From Corynebacterium tuberculostearicum (GTDB lineage Bacteria > Actinomycetota > Actinomycetes > Mycobacteriales > Mycobacteriaceae), in assembly GCF_016127015.1 (NCBI RefSeq), contig NZ_CP065972.1, positions 248,001 through 312,000 on the forward strand: 64,000 nt of DNA. Direction: 5' to 3'. Positions 1-8,954 of the stretch are shown here, in pieces. The translations under genes and the position numbers were made by a program. The notes under the pieces were generated by a model. It was not told the DNA's origin. It worked only from the letters and a program-made list of their open reading frames with translations, and did not search any database. Within the stretch, counting starts at the first letter, position 1, and every line of letters begins with the position of its first letter.

Positions 1-1341
1 GAAATCACCATTATTGAAGACCAGGGCATGGGTGGTAACAGCGTTATCTTGGACTGCGTTCCATCCAAGTCCTTTATCGCCGGCGCGAATATTAAGACCG
101 ACCTGCGCCGCGCCGAGGATATGAAGCTCAATGAAGGCATTGGCCAGGCCCACCTCTCCCTGACCGCTCTGAATAAGCGTGTACAGGACCTGGCAAGCAA
201 GCAGTCCTCCGATATCCGCGCCACGGTGGAATCCCTAGGCGCTCGCGTTATCGATGGCCGCGGCTACTTCCCTGAGGATCAGGAAGCCGATGCCTTTGGC
301 GGCCACAAGGTTACCGCCGTATTTAACGAGGACGGCCACGAGGAAACCATCGACGCTGACCTCGTCTTGGTAGCTACCGGCGCGACCCCACGCATTCTGC
401 CGGGCGCGCAGCCAGACGGCGAGCGCATCCTCACCTGGCAGCAGGTATACAACCTCACCGAGCTTCCCGAGCACCTCATCGTCGTCGGCTCCGGCGTGAC
501 CGGCGCCGAGTTCGTCTCCGCCTTCGCTGAGCTGGGCGTGAAGGTCACCATGGTTGCCTCCCGCGACCGCATTTTGCCGCATGACGACGCCGACGCAGCC
601 GACGTCCTCGAGACCGTGCTGAGCGAGCGCGGCGTGGAACTGGAAAAGAATTGCCGCGTGGAAACCGTTAACCGCACCGAGGACGGCAACGTCCTGGTCA
701 CCACGCAGGACGGCCGCGAAATCACCGGCTCCCACGTCATCATGTCCATCGGCTCCATCCCGAATACCCAGGACCTCAAGCTGGAGAATGTCGGCGTAGA
801 AACCGCCAAGTCCGGCCACATTCAGGTCGACCGCGTCTCCCGCACCAATATTGCCGGCATCTACGCCGCGGGCGACTGCTCTGACCTCTTCCCGCTGGCT
901 TCCGTTGCCGCAATGCAGGGCCGCGTAGCCATGTACCACGCACTAGGTGAGGGCGTGTCCCCGCTGCGCTTGAAGACCGTGGCCAACGCCGTCTTCACCC
1001 GCCCGGAAATCGCCGCCGTCGGTTTCACCCAGGCAGAAATCGAGGCCGGCGAAGTCGCCGCCCGCACCATCACCATGCCGCTCAATACCAACCCGCGCGC
1101 CAAGATGCGTTCCCTGCAGCACGGCTTTGTCAAGCTCTTCTGCCGCGCCACCTCCGGCCGCGTTATCGGCGGCGTCATCGTCGCGCCGACCGCCTCCGAG
1201 CTCATCCTGCCCATCGCCATGGCCGTGACGAACCAGCTCACCGTGAACCAGCTGGCCGATTCCTTCGCCGTATACCCGTCCCTGTCGGGCACCATCACCG
1301 AGGCTGCGCGACGCCTCGTTGCCCACGACGATTTGGAGTAA
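1..1341 (+). CDS. NAD(P)H-quinone dehydrogenase, LpdA-like flavoprotein (5' truncated)
   Basis: The reading frame is open from base 1, so the start and most of the FAD-binding N-terminus lie outside the window. It belongs to the pyridine nucleotide-disulfide oxidoreductase family: an NAD-binding motif VVGSGVTGAEF, an FAD motif YAAGDCSDLFPLASVAA and a C-terminal dimer domain. The redox-active site reads GGNSVILDCVPSK, with one cysteine instead of the CxxxxC pair. The C-terminal His that lipoamide dehydrogenases need is Tyr (VYPSLSGT). Both changes are known in mycobacterial LpdA (Rv3303c), a quinone reductase rather than a true lipoamide dehydrogenase. The inferred role is quinone reduction with NAD(P)H at the membrane. 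It is convergent with the next gene across a long hairpin. Confidence 0.85.
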   Translation, partial: EITIIEDQGMGGNSVILDCVPSKSFIAGANIKTDLRRAEDMKLNEGIGQAHLSLTALNKRVQDLASKQSSDIRATVESLGARVIDGRGYFPEDQEADAFGGHKVTAVFNEDGHEETIDADLVLVATGATPRILPGAQPDGERILTWQQVYNLTELPEHLIVVGSGVTGAEFVSAFAELGVKVTMVASRDRILPHDDADAADVLETVLSERGVELEKNCRVETVNRTEDGNVLVTTQDGREITGSHVIMSIGSIPNTQDLKLENVGVETAKSGHIQVDRVSRTNIAGIYAAGDCSDLFPLASVAAMQGRVAMYHALGEGVSPLRLKTVANAVFTRPEIAAVGFTQAEIEAGEVAARTITMPLNTNPRAKMRSLQHGFVKLFCRATSGRVIGGVIVAPTASELILPIAMAVTNQLTVNQLADSFAVYPSLSGTITEAARRLVAHDDLE

Positions 1342-1385
1342 ACCGCACCGTCTCCGCCTCAAGCACAGAGGCAGCGTATGACAAG

Positions 1386-1432
1386 AATTCCCCCGGCTCC
1401 AGAGACTGCAGTCTTCTGAAGGCGGGGGAATT
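1386..1432. terminator. bidirectional terminator hairpin
   Basis: Arms aattcccccg (1386-1395) and cgggggaatt (1423-1432) are exact complements. The interior holds a second palindrome, agactgcagtct (1403-1414), so nearly the whole segment can fold. It lies between two convergent genes, so it probably ends transcription from both sides. Confidence 0.75.
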
Positions 1433-1455
1433 GGTGCATTTATCACCGGGGCAGG

Positions 1456-2139
1456 TTAAGGCTGTATGCGCCGCGCGAGCAGGTGACTTGCTGCGGTGCA
1501 GATCAGGGCAGCTAATCCAGCGAAGAAGAACATTCCGGGCCATGGCGCGCCGATTTCTGCAGCTCCAAATGATTCCACGAGCGTGATGAGAATGCCATCC
1601 GCTAGGAATAGACCAATGATGATGCCGGCGATAAGTAGCAGCCGAACAAACAGGGAGCTTTGGTTTGCGCTACTGACCACCACACCGATGAGTGCGCCAA
1701 CGTATCCGGTAATGAGGTGGCCACAGGCGAAGCTACCGAAGGTTGCCGCGTAGCAAAACGGAAGGCTGGCTTCGACTGTGCCGGGGGTGATTGCCCACGA
1801 AGAATTCGCGTACGCACCCGACTGCAGTGCGATGTAGTAAGCGGTCCACGCGATGGCACCAAAAATGAGCGCGGCTAGCCACAGAGTCGCGTGCATGCTG
1901 GTAAGCCATTGCCGGGGTCGCATCCCTAGACCGCGCAAGGAACGGTATTCGGTTGCGGCGAAGGCGCAGTAGAGCCCCCACATAAAGACTGCGAATATTC
2001 CCCAACCTGTCGGATTGGCACCGAGGGTAGAAGGATCACTGGGGACGGCATACGGGAGAACCCACAGCAACACGACGATGATGCTTATGACGGTGAGCGC
2101 CTTGGTGGCGTTGAGATTAAAGGTCTTGAGTGTCTGCAT
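1456..2139 (-). CDS. membrane protein, probable permease partner of the adjacent ABC ATPase
   Basis: This is a 227-residue protein with about six hydrophobic segments (first near residues 14-32, last near 200-222) and no recognised family motif. It starts two bases after the stop of the ABC ATPase and is last in a GntR - ATPase - membrane protein operon. That arrangement is typical of YtrA-regulated ABC transporters, in which one ATPase and one permease export or sense cell-envelope-active compounds. The permease role is inferred from position and hydrophobicity only. The strand ends at the hairpin at 1386-1432. Confidence 0.7.
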   Translation of the reverse strand: MQTLKTFNLNATKALTVISIIVVLLWVLPYAVPSDPSTLGANPTGWGIFAVFMWGLYCAFAATEYRSLRGLGMRPRQWLTSMHATLWLAALIFGAIAWTAYYIALQSGAYANSSWAITPGTVEASLPFCYAATFGSFACGHLITGYVGALIGVVVSSANQSSLFVRLLLIAGIIIGLFLADGILITLVESFGAAEIGAPWPGMFFFAGLAALICTAASHLLARRIQP

Positions 2140-2141
2140 GG

Positions 2142-2996
2142 CTAGGACTCCTCTTGTGGGGTGCGGGTGGATTCGTGGGCGCGGGAGACAAGGGAATCAA
2201 TGAGGTGGCCGTCGTCGAGGTAGGAGACGGTGACCTGGGCGGCGGCTGCGGTATCGGCTGGGAACGGGGCCGGGCACCAGGCGTGCACCTTGGAGGTGGA
2301 GCCAAGGGAGGAACGGTGGAGGGGGAGGGCGTCGGCAAGCGCGAGTGCTTGCTCGACGTCTTTGGTGCTGCCCGTGAGCACTGGGTAGTGCGGCCGTTGG
2401 GATTCCAGGTCGGTGGGCTTATTGACTGTGCCGTCGTGCACGGTAATGACCTGGTCAATTAAACCCACGAGATCTTCCGCCCGGTGCGAAGAGAGCACGA
2501 GTAGCCAATCCGGGGTGGCCGCGGCATGGGCGATGATGAGCTCGCGCAGGCGTGTGCGCGTCGGCGCGTCTAGGCCATTGAAAGGCTCATCGAGGAGGGT
2601 GACCGGCGTGCGCGCAGCCAGGGCAGTGGCACAGGCAACCAGTTGGCGCTGGCCGGTGCTTAAAGAGCGGTTCTTGCTGCGCTTATCGACGCCCACCTTA
2701 TCCAACAACTTCTCCGCATACCCCATGTCGAATCCCGCGCGCACATGCTGTGCGGCGTGCAGGTGCTGGGCCACGGTGGAACCGGCGAGCAAGATATCGG
2801 CGCCGGTGCGCGCAATCGCCACCTGCGAGCTATCGATGCTGCCTTTGGCGGGCAGGAACCCGGCCACTGTGCGCAGGAGCGTGGTCTTGCCCGCGCCATT
2901 GGGTCCGATAAGCCCATACATGCCGGCGGTGAGCTCCAGGTGTGGCACGTGCAGGCGGCGCTTGCAGCTGACATTGTGCATCTTAAGGTGCGTCAT
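2142..2996 (-). CDS. ABC transporter ATP-binding protein
   Basis: This is a 284-residue ATPase with Walker A GPNGAGKTT (about residues 33-41), signature LSTGQRQLVACATAL (about 113) and Walker B VTLLDEP followed by the conserved D-loop region. A C-terminal extension of about 80 residues follows the H-loop (SSHRAEDL). Its start overlaps the end of the GntR gene by 14 bases and its stop lies two bases before the membrane protein, so the three are co-transcribed. Substrate unknown; the YtrA-type regulator suggests an envelope stress or drug efflux function. Confidence 0.85.
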   Translation of the reverse strand: MTHLKMHNVSCKRRLHVPHLELTAGMYGLIGPNGAGKTTLLRTVAGFLPAKGSIDSSQVAIARTGADILLAGSTVAQHLHAAQHVRAGFDMGYAEKLLDKVGVDKRSKNRSLSTGQRQLVACATALAARTPVTLLDEPFNGLDAPTRTRLRELIIAHAAATPDWLLVLSSHRAEDLVGLIDQVITVHDGTVNKPTDLESQRPHYPVLTGSTKDVEQALALADALPLHRSSLGSTSKVHAWCPAPFPADTAAAAQVTVSYLDDGHLIDSLVSRAHESTRTPQEES

Positions 2997-3351
2997 GATG
3001 GTCTCCTTCGGCTTTAATAAGGTCGGCGATATCGCTGGCGCTTAAGCCCAGCGCGGCTCCTTCCTTGAGAAGCGGAACGATGAAATCTTCCCTAAGGGCT
3101 TCTTGGCGTTGGTGGCGGACCTTGTCGCGCGCGCCTTCGCGCACAAACATGCCTAGGCCGCGCCGCTTTTCCAGCAGGCCTTCCTCGAACAGGACGGTTA
3201 GTGCCTTTGCGGAGGTAGTGGGGTTGACGGAATGGAAAGCCGAAAGCTCATTGGTACTGGGGGCGCGTTCTCCCTCGGGGAGTTCGCCGGAAATAATCAT
3301 GTCTCTGATTCCTCCTGCCAGCTGTTGATAAATAGGCCGAGTATCGCTCAT
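2983..3351 (-). CDS. GntR-family transcriptional regulator, YtrA subfamily
   Basis: This is a 122-residue regulator. The N-terminal winged helix-turn-helix (residues about 8-72, IYQQLAGGIRDMIISGELPEG and PSTNELSAF) is typical of GntR proteins. The short C-terminal part, without a large effector domain, places it in the YtrA subgroup, whose genes usually lie first in the ABC transporter operon they control, as here. A candidate operator lies 49-72 bases upstream of the start codon. It is expected to repress its own operon until an unknown inducer is present. Confidence 0.85.
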   Translation of the reverse strand: MSDTRPIYQQLAGGIRDMIISGELPEGERAPSTNELSAFHSVNPTTSAKALTVLFEEGLLEKRRGLGMFVREGARDKVRHQRQEALREDFIVPLLKEGAALGLSASDIADLIKAEGDHHDAP

Positions 3352-3399
3352 GGTGCGGCCTCTCGTGCATGCGACATGTGATTCCTTCCCTGGTGTATG

Positions 3400-3423
3400 G
3401 GTTTACCACCTATGTGGGTAACC
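3400..3423. promoter_or_regulatory. candidate operator of the YtrA-type GntR regulator
   Basis: The 24-base segment has arms ggtttaccac and gtgggtaacc around a four-base centre; 8 of 10 positions pair. It is just upstream of the GntR gene, where an autoregulatory operator is expected. Assignment is by position and symmetry only. Confidence 0.5.
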
Positions 3424-3711
3424 ATATAGCCGGGGAGGCGTTTGGTCAACAACGGTTTACTTGGGTGCGCAGGTGTCCCCGCTGCATATTTTGTTGAGGT
3501 AAAAATTTGCAAGATTTACAGAATAGCTAACCCTGTTATTACTGGTCGGACTGCAGAAACTACCCGTTCAACGGTTTAAGCGCTGGATAGTGTGGCAAAC
3601 TCCGCTTGAAAATGGGCAGACAAGGAAGGTTTCGATCTCTAAACTGAGATACGGATCACCCAAGAGGAGGTGCTGTATAGCAGTACCTTCCGAGTTGAAA
3701 GGAACACAGAA
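3424..3711 (+). promoter_or_regulatory. pyc upstream region with candidate promoter
   Basis: There is no gene in these 288 bases between the divergent GntR gene and pyc. A plausible sigma-A promoter is TTGAGG (3494-3499), 17 bases, TACAGA (3517-3522), which would give an untranslated leader of about 180 bases. The leader contains a small hairpin, atctctaaactgagat (3634-3649). Nothing resembles a known riboswitch. Confidence 0.4.
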
Positions 3712-6700
3712 GTGGCTAATCCCGCGCTTCCATCGTTCAGAAAGATTCTGGTAGCCAACCGTGGCGAAATCGCCGTGCGTGCATTCCGCGCTGCCTTTGA
3801 GACCGGGGCAAAGACCGTCGCGGTCTATCCTCGCGAAGACCGAAATTCTTTCCACCGCGCCTTCGCGGATGAGGCCGTCCGCATCGGCGCCGAGGGGCAG
3901 CCGGTCAAGGCATATCTGGACATTGATGAGATTATCCGTGCCGCCAAGAAGGCCGAAGCGGATGCCATTTACCCCGGCTACGGATTCCTTTCGGAGCGCG
4001 CGGATCTTGCTCGTGCGTGTGAGGACAATGGCATTAAGTTCATTGGTCCGACCCCAAGCACGTTGGACCTCACCGGTGATAAGGCTGCTGCAGTTAGTGC
4101 GGCAAAGGAAGCCGGGCTGCCGACGTTGCAGGACTCGGAGCCATCGACGGACGTCGATAAGCTGGTGGAATACTCCAAGGACTTTAACTTTCCTGTCTTC
4201 GTTAAGGCTGTCGCCGGTGGCGGCGGGCGCGGCATGCGCTTCGTGGAATCTGAGGATCAGCTGCGCGAAAAGGCGGCCGAGGCTTCGCGCGAGGCGGAGG
4301 CGGCGTTCGGTGACGGCAGCGTGTACCTAGAGACCGCGGTCATCAAACCACAGCACATCGAGGTGCAGATTCTGGCCGATAGCCAGGGCAATGTGGTGCA
4401 CCTCTTCGAGCGTGACTGCTCGGTGCAGCGCCGCCACCAGAAGGTGGTCGAGATTGCGCCGGCGCCGTCGCTGGATTCCGAGCTGCGTGACCGCATCTGC
4501 CAGGATGCGGTGAAGTTCTGTGAGCACATTAATTACGAAGGCGCGGGCACCGTGGAATTCCTCGTCGATGAGCGCGGCAATCACGTCTTCATCGAGATGA
4601 ACCCGCGTGTGCAGGTGGAGCACACCGTGACCGAGGAAATTACCGGCGTAGACATCGTCAAGGCCCAGATGAATATCGCGGCCGGCGCATCGCTGGAAGA
4701 TATTCACCTCGCCCAAGACAAGATTTCCATCACCGGTTCTGCCCTGCAGTGCCGCATCACCACCGAGGACCCGAATAACGGCTTCCGCCCCGATACCGGC
4801 ACGCTGACCGCGTATCGTTCGCCGGGCGGCGCCGGCGTGCGCCTGGACGGTGCAACTTCCGTGGGCGCAGAGGTTTCGCCCAACTTCGACTCCCTGCTGG
4901 TGAAGATGACCTGCCGCGGTGCCACTTTCGAACAGGCTGTGCAGCGCGCCCAGCGTGCGCTCAACGAGTTCACCGTCTCCGGCGTGGCCACCAATATCGG
5001 CTTCCTGCGCGCTCTGCTGCGCGAACCGGACTTCACTCAGACCCGCGTGGACACCGGATTCATCAACGCACACCCGCATCTGCTCAAGGCTCCGCCGGCA
5101 GTCGACGAGTCTGGTCGCATCCTCGAATACATCGCGGAGACCACCGTTAATAAGCCCAACGGTACGCGCCCGACGGCGCTGCGCCCCTTTGATAAGCTCC
5201 CCGAGCTGGACCTTTCCGAGCCGCTCCCGCGCGGCTCCCGCGATGATCTGCTCGAGTTTGGTCCGCAAAAGTGGGCGGAGAAGATCCGCCAGCAGAATGC
5301 GCTGATGGTTACAGATACCACCTTCCGCGACGCCCACCAATCCCTGCTGGCTACCCGCGTGCGTAGTACCGCCCTGGTTTCTGCAGCCGAAGCCGTAGCT
5401 CGCATGACCCCGAACCTGTTCTCAGTTGAGGCATGGGGTGGTGCGACTTATGACGTCGCCATGCGCTTCCTCCACGAGGACCCATGGGTCCGCCTGGACA
5501 TGCTGCGCGAGGCTATGCCGAACCAGAACATCCAGATGCTCTTGCGCGGACGCAATACTGTGGGCTATACCCCGTACCCAGACTCGGTCTGCCGCGGCTT
5601 TGTCCAGGAAGCAGCCAAGTCCGGCGTGGACGTCTTCCGCATCTTTGATGCTCTTAACGACGTCTCCCAGATGCGCCCCGCCATCGATGCCGTCCTCGAG
5701 ACCAATACCACCGTTGCTGAGGTGGCCATGGCGTACTCCGGTGACCTTTCGTCGCCGAAGGAGAACCTGTACACGCTGGATTACTACCTCAAGCTGGCCG
5801 AGCAGATTGTAGAGTCCGGAGCCCATATCCTTGCCATCAAGGATATGGCCGGTCTGCTCCGCCCTGAGGCCGCTTCCAAGCTGGTTATGGCGCTGCGCAA
5901 GGAATTCGACCTGCCGGTGCACGTGCACACGCACGATACCGCGGGCGGCCAGATGGCAACCTACTATGGGGCCGCCTTGTCCGGTGCCGACATCGTCGAC
6001 GGCGCCTCCGCGCCGTTGGCCGGTACCACCTCGCAGCCGTCGCTGTCCGCCCTTATTGCAGCATTCTCTCAGTCCAAGCGCGATACCGGCATCGACCTGC
6101 AGGCCGTATCGGATCTCGAGCCCTACTGGGAGGCTGTGCGTCAGCTCTACGCCCCGTTTGAGAACGGTATCCCTGGCCCGACCGGTCGCGTGTACAAGCA
6201 CGAGATTCCAGGCGGCCAGCTGTCCAACCTGCGTGCCCAAGCCGATGCCCTTGGCTTGGCGGACCGCTTCGAGGTCATCGAGGACACCTACGCAGCAGTC
6301 AATGAGATGCTGGGCCGTCCGACCAAGGTCACCCCATCTTCCAAGGTTGTGGGCGACCTCGCCCTTCACCTTGTTGGTGCAGGCGTAGACCCGAAGGACT
6401 TCGCTGCTAACCCGACCAAGTTCGATATTCCGGACTCGGTCAACCAATTCCTCCGCGGTCAGCTCGGTACCCCTCCGGGCGGTTGGCCGGAGCTGCGCGA
6501 TAAGGTACTCGATGGCCGCGAGGAAACCGGCGCCAAGGTGAGCGAGGTCCCTGCGGAAGAGCAGCCGCATTTGGAATCCGATAACTCGGATGAGCGCCGC
6601 GCCAGCCTGAACCGCCTGCTATTCCCCAAGCAGTTCGAGGAATTCAACGAGTTCCGCCGCAAGTACGGCAACACTGAGGCGCTGACGGATACCACCTTCT

Positions 6701-7143
6701 TCTACGGTCTTACCGAAGGCGAAGAAAAGGTCGTCCACTACTTCCCAGAGGACTCCACCGATCGCGCCGACCTCAAGCAGGTCGTGGTGCGCCTCGACGC
6801 CGTGGGTGAGCCGGACGAAAAGGGCATGCGTAACGTGGTTCTCAACGTCAACGGCCAGATCCGTCCGATGAAGGTGCGCGACGAGAACGCCGAATCCACG
6901 GTCGCTACCGTAGAAAAGGCCGACCCCTCCAACGAGGGCCACGTCGCCGCACCATTCGCCGGCGTGGTCAACCCCACCGCCAAGCCAGGCGATGAGGTTA
7001 AGGCCGGCGACCAAATCGCCGTCATCGAGGCGATGAAGATGGAAGCCTCCATCTCCGCCACCAAGGATGGCGTGGTCGAGCGTGTGGCCATCGGCCAGGC
7101 CACCAAGGTGGAAGGCGGCGACCTCATCGCCGTTATCAACTAA
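3712..7143 (+). CDS. pyc: pyruvate carboxylase
   Basis: It carboxylates pyruvate to oxaloacetate with ATP, bicarbonate and biotin, the main anaplerotic reaction in corynebacteria. From the GTG at 3712 it has 1143 residues, close to C. glutamicum Pyc (1140). That start is preferred over 3670 because GAAAGGAA lies just upstream and the homology begins there. Domains in order: biotin carboxylase (about 10-460, [18 protein letters not shown], glycine loop AGGGGRGM), carboxyltransferase (about 530-800, TDTTFRDAHQSLLATRVR), the allosteric/tetramerisation region, and a C-terminal biotinyl domain with EAMKMEA (biotin Lys near 1109). A strong terminator follows. It depends on the BirA encoded at 30150. 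Confidence 0.97.
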   Translation: MANPALPSFRKILVANRGEIAVRAFRAAFETGAKTVAVYPREDRNSFHRAFADEAVRIGAEGQPVKAYLDIDEIIRAAKKAEADAIYPGYGFLSERADLARACEDNGIKFIGPTPSTLDLTGDKAAAVSAAKEAGLPTLQDSEPSTDVDKLVEYSKDFNFPVFVKAVAGGGGRGMRFVESEDQLREKAAEASREAEAAFGDGSVYLETAVIKPQHIEVQILADSQGNVVHLFERDCSVQRRHQKVVEIAPAPSLDSELRDRICQDAVKFCEHINYEGAGTVEFLVDERGNHVFIEMNPRVQVEHTVTEEITGVDIVKAQMNIAAGASLEDIHLAQDKISITGSALQCRITTEDPNNGFRPDTGTLTAYRSPGGAGVRLDGATSVGAEVSPNFDSLLVKMTCRGATFEQAVQRAQRALNEFTVSGVATNIGFLRALLREPDFTQTRVDTGFINAHPHLLKAPPAVDESGRILEYIAETTVNKPNGTRPTALRPFDKLPELDLSEPLPRGSRDDLLEFGPQKWAEKIRQQNALMVTDTTFRDAHQSLLATRVRSTALVSAAEAVARMTPNLFSVEAWGGATYDVAMRFLHEDPWVRLDMLREAMPNQNIQMLLRGRNTVGYTPYPDSVCRGFVQEAAKSGVDVFRIFDALNDVSQMRPAIDAVLETNTTVAEVAMAYSGDLSSPKENLYTLDYYLKLAEQIVESGAHILAIKDMAGLLRPEAASKLVMALRKEFDLPVHVHTHDTAGGQMATYYGAALSGADIVDGASAPLAGTTSQPSLSALIAAFSQSKRDTGIDLQAVSDLEPYWEAVRQLYAPFENGIPGPTGRVYKHEIPGGQLSNLRAQADALGLADRFEVIEDTYAAVNEMLGRPTKVTPSSKVVGDLALHLVGAGVDPKDFAANPTKFDIPDSVNQFLRGQLGTPPGGWPELRDKVLDGREETGAKVSEVPAEEQPHLESDNSDERRASLNRLLFPKQFEEFNEFRRKYGNTEALTDTTFFYGLTEGEEKVVHYFPEDSTDRADLKQVVVRLDAVGEPDEKGMRNVVLNVNGQIRPMKVRDENAESTVATVEKADPSNEGHVAAPFAGVVNPTAKPGDEVKAGDQIAVIEAMKMEASISATKDGVVERVAIGQATKVEGGDLIAVIN

Positions 7144-7154
7144 CTGACTGACGC

Positions 7155-7200
7155 CAGCGCCCCGCTTCCTTCGCGCAATCCTCTAGGAAGCGGGGTGCTG
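7155..7200 (+). terminator. terminator of pyc
   Basis: Arms cagcgccccgcttcct (7155-7170) and aggaagcggggtgctg (7185-7200) pair at 15 of 16 positions. The hairpin begins 11 bases after the pyc stop codon. The following run is not strongly T-rich (tgctgtctgt). Confidence 0.75.
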
Positions 7201-7227
7201 TGCTGTCTGTAGGCGGCTTTTCGCGAG

Positions 7228-7285
7228 TTTCGTCCATATAAACCACCAAAACCGTCGACGAAATCGGTGGTTTATATGGACGAAA
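7228..7285. repeat. long perfect inverted repeat
   Basis: The left arm, 7228-7247 (tttcgtccatataaaccacc), and the right arm, 7266-7285, are exact reverse complements over 20 bases around an 18-base loop. Pairing continues imperfectly outward for about six more bases. It lies between the convergent pyc and DUF1648 genes, after the pyc terminator, so it could be the terminator of the minus-strand gene. The AT-rich arm sequence is unusual for that, and a dispersed palindromic element is an alternative. Confidence 0.7.
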
Positions 7286-7315
7286 ATCGTGATTCAGCGG
7301 GGAGGGCTAAAATTT

Positions 7316-8440
7316 TCAGCCTAGAAGGAAAGGTAGCGCTATCGAGCCGACCAGAATCAGAAGCGTGATGAGGAGGAATGCCTTGGCCTGCCAGCGGGCG
7401 AAGTTGAACGACACGCCTGTGCCGAAGCGCTTATCCACTAGTACCGCCGGATCCTCCGGGTTGTAGTACATCACGCCCCATTTATAGAGATGGTCATTGT
7501 CTGGTGATTCTTTGTCTTCATCGGGAAAGCGGATTCCACGCAGTTGCTCAGATAATTGAGATTGTTTGTAGAGAAGAAACGCAACCAGTCCGATGCTGCC
7601 ACCGATGGTAAGCACCAACATCGTGATAATGGCGGCGCCGTTGAACCGCTGAAATTGCGGTACAGGGCCGGTTACTTGCATGAAAGCTATACCAGCACAC
7701 ACGAGCAGGGTGAGAACTCCCATGACGGTATTCGTGAAGGCGAGGTTGGCTTCATTGCGCAGTCGAGCTTTAATGCTGCGTTCTGAACGTGGGGATACCT
7801 CACTATGTGCGATAAAAGAGCAGATGATGGCGAAAAGCAAGAGCATTCCTAAGGCGATGAATGAGGTAGAAAATACGCTGCCGATGTTCTTTTCGCTCCA
7901 ATTATCCGCCTCCATGGAAGAATTCCAGTGCACTGGAACGGGGTCAGGAATATCGGACCAGTGGGAAGCGACGATGATGGCACCGGCCGCGATGCACAAC
8001 AGGGAGGCGAGCATTGTTACCCACGGAAAAGTCGGCGTGGGGATGCCTTCGAATTCGGGTGTGCCATTGGCGGTGGTGGAAACACGAGCAGCGATGGTGG
8101 TTTCAACCTCGTCGAACCAACCGCCGGCCTTTTTCGCGGCGATGATGCGGCGGCGTTGAGAGATGTAGGCCCACAAGCCGCCGAGCGTCACCAAGAGGGA
8201 CGGTACGGCGGCGAGGAGTGGCAATTTCCAGGCAAAGAGGGACAGAATTGTTGCCGCGATGCCGAAGCCCCAAGTACGTACCTTGTATCCAGCAAGCGCA
8301 GAGGTAACTGCGCTATCGGAAAGGTAGGCCTTTGGCACGCGCACACCGAGCGGTGTGCCGGGCGAGGCAAGGGAGGGGGCTTTGGCCATAATCCAAGTAA
8401 TTGCGAGAGTTGTGGCGGCCATTAAGAGGGCGAAAATCAT
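7316..8440 (-). CDS. DUF1648/DUF5808-type membrane protein
   Basis: This is a 374-residue integral membrane protein with about eight hydrophobic segments. The DUF1648 signature IPDPVPVHWN lies near residue 165. A C-terminal motif, YYNPEDPAVLVDKRFGTG, is typical of DUF5808. Proteins of this kind include SdpI-like immunity proteins and are often paired with small GntR regulators. Here the start overlaps the stop of the GntR gene by ATGA, so translation is probably coupled. Specific function is unknown; a role in envelope homeostasis or immunity to an antimicrobial peptide is only a guess from the family. Confidence 0.75.
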   Translation of the reverse strand: MIFALLMAATTLAITWIMAKAPSLASPGTPLGVRVPKAYLSDSAVTSALAGYKVRTWGFGIAATILSLFAWKLPLLAAVPSLLVTLGGLWAYISQRRRIIAAKKAGGWFDEVETTIAARVSTTANGTPEFEGIPTPTFPWVTMLASLLCIAAGAIIVASHWSDIPDPVPVHWNSSMEADNWSEKNIGSVFSTSFIALGMLLLFAIICSFIAHSEVSPRSERSIKARLRNEANLAFTNTVMGVLTLLVCAGIAFMQVTGPVPQFQRFNGAAIITMLVLTIGGSIGLVAFLLYKQSQLSEQLRGIRFPDEDKESPDNDHLYKWGVMYYNPEDPAVLVDKRFGTGVSFNFARWQAKAFLLITLLILVGSIALPFLLG

Positions 8441-8814
8441 GACGATACTTCCAAGTGTTTAAGAGTGGAGCTGAGGTGGGTGTGGAGCTCATCTGGGCTA
8501 AAGCCTTGGGCACGGGCGAGCGCAACTACTCGGCCTAATTGCTCAGCTAGTTGTCTTTCTTGAGCCTCGGTGTGAGCGCCGGGTCTGACGATGGAGCCGG
8601 AGCGGCCGGCGGTTTCAACGAGGCCGTCAGAAACCAAGAGGTCGTACGCTTTCTTCACGGTGGCCGGGTTGATGCCTATGTCTTTGGCGACGCGGCGGAC
8701 AGGGTCTAGCTTGTCGCCGTCAGAGAGCTGGCCGCGAGCTATGGCCAGTACTAATTCATCGTGGATTTGTTGGAAGACGGGGACATCTGAATCGGGGTTG
8801 AGGTTAATGAACAT
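8437..8814 (-). CDS. GntR-family transcriptional regulator, YtrA subfamily
   Basis: This is a 125-residue regulator with an N-terminal winged helix (about residues 12-75: VFQQIHDELVLAIARGQLSDG and NPATVKKAYDLLVSDGLVE) and a short helical C-terminus typical of the YtrA subgroup. It is the first gene of a two-gene operon with the DUF1648 membrane protein, which it probably represses. The start ATG at 8814 has the SD-like AGATTGGAGGTGACAG ahead of it. A very large palindrome lies immediately upstream and is the likely operator. Confidence 0.85.
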   Translation of the reverse strand: MFINLNPDSDVPVFQQIHDELVLAIARGQLSDGDKLDPVRRVAKDIGINPATVKKAYDLLVSDGLVETAGRSGSIVRPGAHTEAQERQLAEQLGRVVALARAQGFSPDELHTHLSSTLKHLEVSS

Positions 8815-8828
8815 CTGTCACCTCCAAT

Positions 8829-8889
8829 CTTTATTCTGTATTACTTATAGTAACACAACCTGTGTTATGTGAAGTAATACAGAATAAAG
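8829..8889. promoter_or_regulatory. nested palindrome: operator and/or terminator
   Basis: Outer arms of 18 bases (8829-8846 and 8872-8889) are perfect reverse complements. Inside them a second pair, taacaca (8851-8857) and tgtgtta (8861-8867), flanks a three-base centre. The inner palindrome has the size and spacing of a GntR dimer site and lies 37-53 bases before the GntR start. The whole element also follows the stop of the upstream ABC permease gene (8955), so it may double as that operon's terminator. Confidence 0.6.
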
Positions 8890-8954
8890 CTCAAAAGAAA
8901 TCCCCAGGTATGTGCAACTTATTGAAGTGGCGTACCTGGGGAAGCGCAGGGCGA

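Noticed and set aside
1..1341. Lipoamide dehydrogenase
   Set aside because: The active site has a single Cys and the C-terminal catalytic His is Tyr, as in the LpdA-type quinone reductases.
4327..6570. Long open frames on the minus strand inside pyc (337 and 382 codons)
   Set aside because: They are shadows of a high-GC coding gene; the plus-strand frame is a full-length pyruvate carboxylase.
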